The notes below the pieces were generated by a model. The model was given only the letters and a program-made list of their open reading frames with translations. It searched no databases and was not told the DNA's origin. A program made the position numbers and the translations under genes. Shown here piece after piece: positions 18,015 to 25,299 of a stretch of 64,000 nt of DNA. How positions within the stretch are numbered: the first letter of the stretch is position 1; each line of letters begins with the position of its first letter. The stretch is from assembly GCF_021353235.1 (NCBI RefSeq), contig NZ_JAJTWT010000001.1, forward strand, positions 772,637-836,636, given 5' to 3'. This stretch comes from Pelomonas caseinilytica (lineage in GTDB: Bacteria; Pseudomonadota; Gammaproteobacteria; Burkholderiales; Burkholderiaceae_C).

Positions 18015-19451
18015 ATGAGCTCCAAATTGAAAGTCGCCGGTTGGGTCGCCCTCGGTGCCGTCGCAGGTGCACTCACCACGATGCAACTCCAGGCCAATGC
18101 GCGCAGCAGCCTGTCGCCCCTGCCCCTGGAGGAAATGCAGCAGCTCGCCGCGGTTTTCGGCCTGGTCAAGAGCGAATACGTCGAACCCGTCGACGAGAAG
18201 AAGCTGATCAACGACGCGATCTCGGGCATGGTGTCCGGGCTCGACCCCCATTCCCAGTTCTTCGACAAGAAGACCTTCAAGGAATTCCGTGAAGGCACGA
18301 CCGGCAAGTTCGTCGGCGTCGGCATCGAGATCGGCATGGAAGACGGCCTGGTCAAGATCGTCTCCCCCATCGAAGGCTCGCCCGCCTTCCGCGCCGGCCT
18401 GAAGAGCGGCGACCTGATCAGCCGCATCGACGACACCGCCGTGCGCGGGCTGTCCATCGACCAGGCGGTCAAGAAGATGCGCGGCGAACCGGCCACCAAG
18501 GTCAGCCTCACCATCTACCGCAAGGCCGAGAACCGCACCTTCCCCGTGACCATCGTGCGCGAGGAGATCAAGGTCCAGAGCGTGCGCGCCAAGGTGGTGG
18601 AGCCCGGCTATGCCTGGATCCGCGTGAGCCAGTTCCAGGACCGTACCGTCGACGACTTCGCCAGGAAGCTCGAGGAGATCTACAAGCAGGAACCCCACCT
18701 CAAGGGCCTGGTGCTCGACCTGCGCAACGATCCGGGCGGCCTGCTCGAAGGCGCCGTGGCCATCTCGGCCGCCTTCCTGCCGCAGGGCGTGGAAGTCGTC
18801 TCGACCAATGGCCAGGTGCCCGAATCCAAGGCCAGCTACAAGGCCACGCCGGACGACTACCGCCGCCGTGCCAGCGACGACCCGCTCAAGCGCCTGCCCG
18901 CCGCCCTCAAGACCGTGCCGCTGGTGGTGCTGGTCAACGAAGGCTCGGCCAGCGCCAGCGAGATCGTGGCCGGCGCCCTGCAGGACCACCACCGCGCCAC
19001 GCTGATGGGCGCCCAGACCTTCGGCAAGGGCTCCGTGCAGACGGTGCGCCAGCTCGGCCCCGAGACGGCCCTGAAGATCACCACGGCCCGCTACTACACG
19101 CCGAGCGGCCGCTCCATCCAGGCCAAGGGCATCGTGCCCGACGTGATGCTGGACGAGACCGCCGAGGGCAACGTCTTCGCCGCCCTGCGCATGCGCGAGT
19201 CCGACCTCGAAAAGCACCTGGCCAACGGCCCCGAGGACAACGCCGAGCGCCAGAAGGCCCGCGAGGAAGCCCGCGCCAAGCTGGAGGCCGAGTACGCCAA
19301 GCGTGCCGAGCCGCCCAAGCCCCTGCCCGAGTTCGGCTCGACCGAGGACTTCCCCCTGGTCCAGGCCCTGAACCAGCTCAAGGGCCAGCCGGTCATCGCC
19401 TCCAAGACCGCGGTCGAGCGCAAGGCCGAGGCCAAGACGAACAACGAATAA
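18015..19451 (+). CDS. ctpA: S41 family C-terminal processing peptidase (CtpA)
   Basis: The 478-aa protease has an N-terminal membrane or signal segment (VAGWVALGAVAGALTTM), a PDZ domain (about 95-170, GVGIEIGMEDGLVKIVSPIEG) and the S41 catalytic core with S313 (GSASASE) and K338 (TFGKGS), spaced 25 residues as in Prc/CtpA. It cleaves C-terminal regions of envelope proteins in the periplasm. In many Burkholderiales this gene is followed directly by moeB; here a divergent MFS/LysR pair separates them. A strong terminator follows the gene. Confidence 0.93.
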   Translation: MSSKLKVAGWVALGAVAGALTTMQLQANARSSLSPLPLEEMQQLAAVFGLVKSEYVEPVDEKKLINDAISGMVSGLDPHSQFFDKKTFKEFREGTTGKFVGVGIEIGMEDGLVKIVSPIEGSPAFRAGLKSGDLISRIDDTAVRGLSIDQAVKKMRGEPATKVSLTIYRKAENRTFPVTIVREEIKVQSVRAKVVEPGYAWIRVSQFQDRTVDDFARKLEEIYKQEPHLKGLVLDLRNDPGGLLEGAVAISAAFLPQGVEVVSTNGQVPESKASYKATPDDYRRRASDDPLKRLPAALKTVPLVVLVNEGSASASEIVAGALQDHHRATLMGAQTFGKGSVQTVRQLGPETALKITTARYYTPSGRSIQAKGIVPDVMLDETAEGNVFAALRMRESDLEKHLANGPEDNAERQKAREEARAKLEAEYAKRAEPPKPLPEFGSTEDFPLVQALNQLKGQPVIASKTAVERKAEAKTNNE

Positions 19452-19479
19452 CGACGTAGCACACCTGATTTCAAGCACA

Positions 19480-19504
19480 CGGGCCCTCTGGGCCCGTTTT
19501 TTTG
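19480..19504 (+). terminator. rho-independent terminator after ctpA
   Basis: The perfect stem ACGGGCCC / GGGCCCGT with a loop of two to three bases is followed by eight T residues, 29 bases after the ctpA stop. Confidence 0.92.
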
Positions 19505-19523
19505 CTCTTTGCCGGCCCGCGCG

Positions 19524-20723
19524 TCAGCCGCCCCGGCGTGCGACGGCCAGCGCGCCGAGCGCCGCCAAGGCGCCCAGCGCCGGCACCGCCCGCCAGCCGA
19601 AGGCAGCCAGCAGCGCCGAGCCCAGCGCCGCGCCGCTGGCCATGCCGACGAACATCGAGCTCACCAGCACCGCGTTCAGCCGGCTGCGCGAGGCCGGGTC
19701 GAGGCTGTAGATGACGCTCTGGTGGGACACCAGGGCCGCCTGCACGCCCAGGTCGAACACCACGGCCACCGCCACCAGGCCCCAGAGCGATGCCGGCGCG
19801 ACGGCCTCGGCCGCGAAGGCCACGAAGACCAGCAGCGCCGCCGCCCGGATCACCGCCTGCGGACCGCGCCGGTCGGCCATGCCGCCGGCCAGGGGCGCCG
19901 CGAGGGCGCCGGCCGCACCCGCCAGGCCGAAGGCCCCCGCCACGGCGCTCCCCTGGCCGAACTCGGGCCCGGCCAGCACCAGCGCCAGCGTCGACCAGAA
20001 GGCGCTGAAGGCCACGGACAGCAGGCCCTGGGCCAGGGCGGCCCGGCGCAGCGCGGGGTAGCGCGTCCACAGGCCCGCCATCGAGGCCAGCAGGGCGCCG
20101 TAGCCGGCCTGCGTCGCCGGCACGAAGCGCGGCAGGCCGCGCCACAGCAACGGCATGACGAGGGCCACGGCGACGGCGGCCGTGCCGTACACCGCCCGCC
20201 AGCCGGCCAGGGCGGCGAGGGAGCCGGCGGCCACGCGCGACAGCAGGATGCCGAGCAACAGCCCCGTCATGACCTGGCCGACGCGCCGGCCGCGCTCGGC
20301 CTCGGGCGCGAGCGTCGCGGCGGCCGGCACCAGGTCCTGGGCCAGCGTGGCGGTCAGCCCGATGGCGATGCTCGCGACGCACAGGGCCGCGAAGCCCGGC
20401 GCCACGGCCGCGGAGGCCAGGGCCGCCACCAGCGTCGCCGCCTTGACGACGATGATGCGGCGGCGGTCATAACGGTCGCCCAGCGGGGACAGCAACAGGA
20501 TGGCCGCGCCGTAGCCGAGCTGGGTCAGCGTGGGCAGCAGGCCGATGGTGGCGCTGCCGACGCCGAAATCGGCCGACAGCAGGCCGAGCAGAGGCTGCAC
20601 GTAGTAGATGGAGGCCACGGCCAGGCCGGTGGCGGTGGCCAGCAGCAGCGTCAGGGCCGCACCGAGCGCCGGGGCGGCGGACGCGCCGGCCGCAAGGGTG
20701 GGAGAGGCAGGAGTGGAGTTCAT
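19524..20723 (-). CDS. MFS transporter, DHA1-like
   Basis: The 399-aa protein has about 12 hydrophobic helices. It carries MFS loop motifs such as LSPLGDRYDRRRII (after helix 2) and ADRRGPQAVIR in the second half. It lacks substrate-diagnostic features; related proteins are annotated as drug or sugar-efflux permeases. It diverges from a LysR gene, and the 72-base gap between them should contain a shared promoter, the usual layout of a LysR-controlled exporter. Confidence 0.85.
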   Translation of the reverse strand: MNSTPASPTLAAGASAAPALGAALTLLLATATGLAVASIYYVQPLLGLLSADFGVGSATIGLLPTLTQLGYGAAILLLSPLGDRYDRRRIIVVKAATLVAALASAAVAPGFAALCVASIAIGLTATLAQDLVPAAATLAPEAERGRRVGQVMTGLLLGILLSRVAAGSLAALAGWRAVYGTAAVAVALVMPLLWRGLPRFVPATQAGYGALLASMAGLWTRYPALRRAALAQGLLSVAFSAFWSTLALVLAGPEFGQGSAVAGAFGLAGAAGALAAPLAGGMADRRGPQAVIRAAALLVFVAFAAEAVAPASLWGLVAVAVVFDLGVQAALVSHQSVIYSLDPASRSRLNAVLVSSMFVGMASGAALGSALLAAFGWRAVPALGALAALGALAVARRGG

Positions 20724-20795
20724 GGCCGGGAGTTTCGCGAGCCGGCAATCCCCCTGCTAGACGCATAGCCTCACTGACTGACATACGCTTCATGC

Positions 20796-21722
20796 ATGAG
20801 CACGAGTTTCGACCGCCTGCTGCTGATGCAGACCTTCGTCCGCGTGGTGGAAGCAGGCAGCCTGTCGGCGGCCGCCCGCCAGCTCGGCACGACGCAGCCG
20901 ACGGTGAGCCGCCGCCTGCAGGCCCTGGAGCGCCAGCTCGGCCAGCCGCTGGTGCAGCGCTCGACGCACGCCCTGAGACTGACCGAAACCGGCGAGAGCG
21001 CCTACGAACAGGCCAAGGCCCTGGCGAGCGCCTGGGAGGGCTTCGAGGAATCGCTGCGCGCCGAGCCCGGCCTGCCGGAGGGCCTGCTGCGCGTGCAGGT
21101 GCCCCATGCCTTCGGCCAGGAGCATCTCGTGGCGCCCCTGGTGCAGGCGCTCAAGGCGGCGCCGGGGCTGCGGGTGGAATGGCTGCTGAGCGACGCGCCG
21201 CCCAACTTCGTCGAACAGGGGCTGGACTGCGCCATCCGCGTGGGCGGGCGGGCCGAAGGCGCCGTCGTGGCCATCCCGCTGGCCCGCGTGCCGCGCGTGC
21301 TGGTGGCCTCGCCCGCGCTGCTGGCGGGGCGCATGCCGGAGCGCCCCGAGGACCTCGCCGAGCTGCCCTGGGTGGCGCTGCAGACCTTCTACCGCCACGA
21401 ACTGCAGCTGTGGCGCGACGACGGCGAACGCGGGCGCGTCGCCATCCGCCCCGTGCTCGCCACCGACAGCCTCTACGCCAACCGCGAGGCCGTGCGCCTG
21501 GGCCTGGGCGCGGCCCTGCTGTCCGGCTGGGCGGTGCAGCATGACATCGAGCAGGGCCGGCTGGTGCGGCTGCTGCCGCGCTGGCGCGGCGAGGCCCTGC
21601 CGGTGCACCTGCTCTACCCCAACCCGCCCGCGCCCCCCGCACGGCTGCGTTACTTCATCGAGGCGATGCGGCGCAGCATGGGGCAGCCGCTGTGGCCGGA
21701 CGCCGGCCAAGGGCTATCCTGA
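20796..21722 (+). CDS. LysR family transcriptional regulator
   Basis: This 308-aa LTTR has an N-terminal winged HTH (residues about 8-65, VEAGSLSAAARQLGTTQPTV) and a periplasmic-binding-protein-like effector domain with VPHAFGQEHLVAPL and DCAIRVG. This subgroup (AaeR/DsdC-like 'CrgA' branch) often regulates a divergent transporter or oxidoreductase. The likely target is the MFS gene at 19524-20723. The effector is unknown. Confidence 0.9.
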   Translation: MSTSFDRLLLMQTFVRVVEAGSLSAAARQLGTTQPTVSRRLQALERQLGQPLVQRSTHALRLTETGESAYEQAKALASAWEGFEESLRAEPGLPEGLLRVQVPHAFGQEHLVAPLVQALKAAPGLRVEWLLSDAPPNFVEQGLDCAIRVGGRAEGAVVAIPLARVPRVLVASPALLAGRMPERPEDLAELPWVALQTFYRHELQLWRDDGERGRVAIRPVLATDSLYANREAVRLGLGAALLSGWAVQHDIEQGRLVRLLPRWRGEALPVHLLYPNPPAPPARLRYFIEAMRRSMGQPLWPDAGQGLS

Positions 21723-21726
21723 CGCC

Positions 21727-22470
21727 ATGACCGACGACGACCTGCTGCGCTACTCCCGCCACCTGCTGCTCGACGAAATCGGCATCGACGGCCAGCAGCG
21801 CCTGCTCGACGCGTCGGCCCTGGTCATCGGCGCCGGTGGCCTCGGCTCGCCCGTGGCGCTCTATCTCGCCTCGGCCGGCGTCGGCCGCATCACCCTGGTC
21901 GACCACGACACCGTGTCGCTGACCAACCTGCAGCGCCAGATCGCCCACGACATGGCCAGCCTGGACCGCCCCAAGGTCGAGTCGGCCGCGGCGCGCATGG
22001 CGGCGCTCAACCCGGCCGTGCAGGTGCGCACCCTGGCCCGCAAGGCCGACGCCGCCCTGCTCGACGCCGAGGTACCGCGTGCTGACGTCGTCATCGACTG
22101 CAGCGACAACTTCGCCACCCGCCATCTCGTCAACGCCGCCTGCGTGCGCCACGGCCGCCCGCTGGTGTCGGGCGCGGCCATCGGCTTCGACGGGCAGGTC
22201 AGCGTCTATCGCGCCCATGGCGAGCACCCCTGCTATGCCTGCCTGTTCCCGCCCGAGTCGGGCTTCGAGGACGTGGCCTGCGCCACCATGGGCGTGTTCG
22301 CGCCGCTGGTGGGCATCATCGGCAGCCTGCAGGCGGCCGAGGCCCTCAAGCTGCTGGCCGGCGTGGGCGAGCCCCTTGCCGGCCGGCTGCTGATGCTGGA
22401 CGGCCGGCGCATGCAATGGAGCGAGATCGCCGTGCAGCGTGACCCGGATTGCCCCGTCTGCGGCGCATGA
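21727..22470 (+). CDS. moeB: ThiF/MoeB/HesA family sulfur-carrier adenylyltransferase
   Basis: This 247-aa E1-like enzyme has the nucleotide loop GAGGLGSPVALYLASAG, the R-x5-7-Q adenylation region (LQRQI), two zinc CxxC pairs (C169/C172 and C242/C245) and a candidate catalytic cysteine C185. It adenylates the C-terminal Gly-Gly of MoaD or ThiS so that sulfur can be added. Without moaD or thiS nearby, MoeB and ThiF cannot be separated by context. It starts 5 bases after the LysR stop. Confidence 0.88.
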   Translation: MTDDDLLRYSRHLLLDEIGIDGQQRLLDASALVIGAGGLGSPVALYLASAGVGRITLVDHDTVSLTNLQRQIAHDMASLDRPKVESAAARMAALNPAVQVRTLARKADAALLDAEVPRADVVIDCSDNFATRHLVNAACVRHGRPLVSGAAIGFDGQVSVYRAHGEHPCYACLFPPESGFEDVACATMGVFAPLVGIIGSLQAAEALKLLAGVGEPLAGRLLMLDGRRMQWSEIAVQRDPDCPVCGA

Positions 22471-22534
22471 AATCCCGCGGGCGCGCCGCATTGGGGCACA
22501 AAATCCGGCGCCGACCTGCCCACACTCCGCTCCC

Positions 22535-23410
22535 ATGAAACCGACCGACGTCCCGACGCGCAACTTCCCCACCGCCCGGGAAGAGTGCCGCACCCTGCAG
22601 CCCCATCCCGATTACGACAGCCCGGGCAGCAGCTACGAACTGGCCTTCAAGGACGAAGCCTTCCTGCTGCGCCAGGACATGCGCCCCGTGCGCATGCAGC
22701 TGGAGCTGATGAAGCCCGAGGTGGTGCAGAACGAGCAGGGCGTCACCTCCACCATCGTCATCTTCGGCAGCGCGCGCATCCTGTCGGCCGATGCCGCCCA
22801 GGCGCTGGTGGCCGCCGCCGAGGCCAGCGGCGACGAGGCCAGCCTGCGCATCGCGCGCAACAAGCTCGAGATGAGCCGCTACTACGAAGAGGCGCGCCGC
22901 TTCGCCCAGATCGCCACCGCCGAATGCGCCCAGCGCGGCCGGCCCGTCGTCATCGCCACCGGCGGCGGCCCCGGCATCATGGAAGCTGGCAACCGCGGCG
23001 CCTACGAGGTGGGCGGCAAGAGCGTGGGCTTGAACATCGTGCTGCCGCACGAACAGGTGCCCAACCCCTACATCACGCCGGAGCTGTGCTTCCGCTTCCA
23101 CTACTTCGGCCTGCGCAAGATGCATTTCCTGATGCGCGCGCTCGCCCTCGTCTGCTTCCCCGGCGGCTTCGGCACGCTGGACGAACTCTTCGAGACCCTG
23201 ACCCTCATCCAGACCGGCAAGAGCCGCCGCCGTCCCATCCTGCTGTTCGGGCGCGAGTTCTGGACCCGGCTGATCAACGTCGAGCTGCTGCTCGAGACCG
23301 GCATGATCAGCCCCGGCGACGAGAAGCTCTTCCACTACGTCGAGACGGCCGAGGAGGCCTGGACCGTGCTGGAAGCGGAACCCGAACTCTCCAGCATCAC
23401 GACACCATGA
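22535..23410 (+). CDS. TIGR00730/LOG-like family protein (possible nucleotide-5'-monophosphate phosphoribohydrolase)
   Basis: The 291-aa protein carries the family motifs GGGPGIMEAGNRGA and PGGFGTLDELFE, typical of cytokinin-activating LOG proteins and bacterial PpnN-like nucleosidases, long misnamed lysine decarboxylases. It has an extra N-terminal extension of about 75 residues before the Rossmann core (STIVIFGSARI), as in the larger type. A role in hydrolysing AMP-type nucleotides is known for the family, but the substrate is unproven here. Its stop overlaps the arginase start (ATGA), so the two are translationally coupled. Confidence 0.85.
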   Translation: MKPTDVPTRNFPTAREECRTLQPHPDYDSPGSSYELAFKDEAFLLRQDMRPVRMQLELMKPEVVQNEQGVTSTIVIFGSARILSADAAQALVAAAEASGDEASLRIARNKLEMSRYYEEARRFAQIATAECAQRGRPVVIATGGGPGIMEAGNRGAYEVGGKSVGLNIVLPHEQVPNPYITPELCFRFHYFGLRKMHFLMRALALVCFPGGFGTLDELFETLTLIQTGKSRRRPILLFGREFWTRLINVELLLETGMISPGDEKLFHYVETAEEAWTVLEAEPELSSITTP

Positions 23411-24327
23411 CCAAGCTCAGACACGTCTCCCTCATCGGCGCCCCCACCGACGTCGGCGCCGGCGCCCGCGGCGCCAGCATGGGCCCCGAAGCCATGCGCG
23501 TGGCCGGCCTCGCCGAAGCCCTGCGCGCGCGCGGCGTGGACGTGGTCGACCGCGGCAACCTCGTCGGCCCGACCAACCCCTGGCAGCCGCCCGTGTCGGG
23601 CTACCGCCACCTCGAGGAGGTGGTCGCCTGGAACCGCACCGTGCACGAGGCCGTCTATGCCGAGCTCAGGACCGGCCGCATGCCCATCCTGCTCGGCGGC
23701 GACCACTGCCTGGGCCTGGGCTCCATCAGCGCCGTCGCGCGCCACTGCCGCGACATGGGCAAGAAGCTGCGCGTGCTCTGGCTGGACGCCCATGCCGACT
23801 TCAACACCAGCGAGCTCACCCCGAGCGGCAACATCCACGGCATGCCCGTCGCCTGCCTGTGCGGCTTCGGCCCCAAGGAGCTGATCGAGATCGGCGGCCA
23901 CGTGCCCGCCATCAGCCCCAAGTGGATACGCCAGATCGGCATCCGCAGCGTCGACGAAGGCGAGCGCGCCTTCGTGCACCAGCACGACCTGGAGGTTTTC
24001 GATATGCGCTTCATCGACGAGATGGGCATGCGCCACACCATGGAGCTGGCCCTGGCGACGCTGGACGACAACACCCACCTGCACGTCAGCTTCGACGTCG
24101 ACTTCCTCGACCCCGTGATGGCGCCCGGCGTGGGCACGACGGTCGGCGGCGGCCCGACCTACCGCGAAGCCCACCTGTGCATGGAGATGATCTCCGACAC
24201 CGGCCGCATGGCCTCGCTGGACCTCGTCGAACTCAACCCGGCGCTGGACGAGAAGAACAAGACCGCGCTGGTCGCGGTCGACCTCATCGAGAGCCTGTTC
24301 GGCAAGTCCACTCTGATGCGCAAGTAG
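23407..24327 (+). CDS. rocF: arginase
   Basis: This 306-aa ureohydrolase has the manganese ligands H100 (GGDHCLGLGS), D127/H129/D131 (WLDAHADFNT) and D230/D232 (SFDVDFLDP), and the arginase N-terminus (IGAPTDVGAGARGASMGPEAMR). It hydrolyses L-arginine to ornithine and urea. It is coupled to the upstream LOG-like gene by a four-base ATGA overlap. Agmatinase is the nearest alternative, but the GASMGPEA(L/M)R and SGNIHGMP segments favour arginase. Confidence 0.93.
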   Translation: MTKLRHVSLIGAPTDVGAGARGASMGPEAMRVAGLAEALRARGVDVVDRGNLVGPTNPWQPPVSGYRHLEEVVAWNRTVHEAVYAELRTGRMPILLGGDHCLGLGSISAVARHCRDMGKKLRVLWLDAHADFNTSELTPSGNIHGMPVACLCGFGPKELIEIGGHVPAISPKWIRQIGIRSVDEGERAFVHQHDLEVFDMRFIDEMGMRHTMELALATLDDNTHLHVSFDVDFLDPVMAPGVGTTVGGGPTYREAHLCMEMISDTGRMASLDLVELNPALDEKNKTALVAVDLIESLFGKSTLMRK

Positions 24328-24334
24328 GCCGGCC

Positions 24335-25168
24335 ATGGACGCCACACCCTACCTGCTCGTCCAACTCAGCGACCCCCACGTCACCCACCGGGGCCGGCGG
24401 ATCGGCGGGCAGGTGGACACGGCCGCGGCGCTGCGGCATGCCGTCGAACGGGTGCTGCGCGTGCGACCGCGGCCCGTGGCCGCGCTCATCAGCGGCGACC
24501 TCGTCGACGCCGGCCACCCGGACGAATACACCCACCTGCGCGAACTGCTCCAACCCCTGCTCGATGCCGGCCTGCCCCTGGCCCTCCTGCCCGGCAACCA
24601 CGACGCGCGCGGCCCGCTGCAGGCGGCCTTTGCCGGCCTGCCCGGCGTGCACTGCGGCGCACCGGGCGGACAGGCCCTGCAGTACGCCCTCGACCTGCCC
24701 GGGCCGCTGCGCCTGGTCGTGCTCGACAGCCTCGTGCCCGGCAAGCCGCACGGCGGCCTCGACGAAGCGCGGCTCGCGCAGGCCCATGGCCTGTTGGCCG
24801 AACGCCCCGACGTGCCGGCCATCGTGGCCCTGCACCACCCGCCGCATCCGACCGGACTCGCCGTCATGGACACCATGGCCCTGATACAGGGCGCGGCCGG
24901 CTTCGAGGCGCTGATCGCCGCCCACCCGCAGGTGCAGCGCATCGTCTGCGGCCATCTCCACCGCATGACCCTGGGCCGCGTCGCCCATGCCGCCGTGATC
25001 AGCGCCCCCTCCACCGCCCACCAGGTGGCCCTGGACCTCGCACCCGACGCCCCGCTGCGCATCGCGCTGGAAACGCCCGGCTGGCTCATCCACGCCTGGG
25101 GGCCGGGGCTGCCGCTGGTCACGCATCTGGCGCAGGCGGGCGAGCCGGAGGTTCTCCCGGATCTCTAG
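24335..25168 (+). CDS. CpdA-like class III cyclic-nucleotide phosphodiesterase / metallophosphoesterase
   Basis: The 277-aa protein shows the metal motifs of class III phosphodiesterases: LSDPHV (D13, H15), SGDLVD (D55), PGNHD (N88, H89), HHPP, and CGHLHR. These fit the CpdA/GpdQ/Rv0805 group that hydrolyses cAMP or glycerophosphodiesters. There is no signal peptide, so it is cytoplasmic. It starts 7 bases after arginase. The exact substrate cannot be read from sequence. Confidence 0.85.
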   Translation: MDATPYLLVQLSDPHVTHRGRRIGGQVDTAAALRHAVERVLRVRPRPVAALISGDLVDAGHPDEYTHLRELLQPLLDAGLPLALLPGNHDARGPLQAAFAGLPGVHCGAPGGQALQYALDLPGPLRLVVLDSLVPGKPHGGLDEARLAQAHGLLAERPDVPAIVALHHPPHPTGLAVMDTMALIQGAAGFEALIAAHPQVQRIVCGHLHRMTLGRVAHAAVISAPSTAHQVALDLAPDAPLRIALETPGWLIHAWGPGLPLVTHLAQAGEPEVLPDL

Positions 25169-25179
25169 CCGGGAATACC

Positions 25180-25266
25180 GAACACAGCCACGGAGGCACA
25201 GAGGCACAGAGAGATCACCAGCACATCGACGCAGCCGTACCTCTCTGTGTCTCTGTGGCTGCGTTT
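25180..25266. repeat. CACAGAGR-type inverted repeat (REPIN-like), copy 4
   Basis: The left arm is GAACACAGCCACGGAGGCAC plus a further CAGAGGCACAGAGAG run; the right arm is CTCTCTGTGTCTCTGTGGCT. The loop of about 28 bases is unique. This copy lies between convergent genes (the phosphodiesterase and the TonB receptor), where a bidirectional transcript end would be useful. The left arm carries a G for A change (CACGGAGG) relative to other copies. Confidence 0.88.
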
Positions 25267-25299
25267 CGAGATCGACACCGGCTGACGGGCGCCGCGGGC

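Noticed and set aside
5229..25266. CACAGAGR repeats as a CRISPR array
   Set aside because: The copies are dispersed over 20 kb, palindromic and not regularly spaced with spacers, and no cas gene is present.
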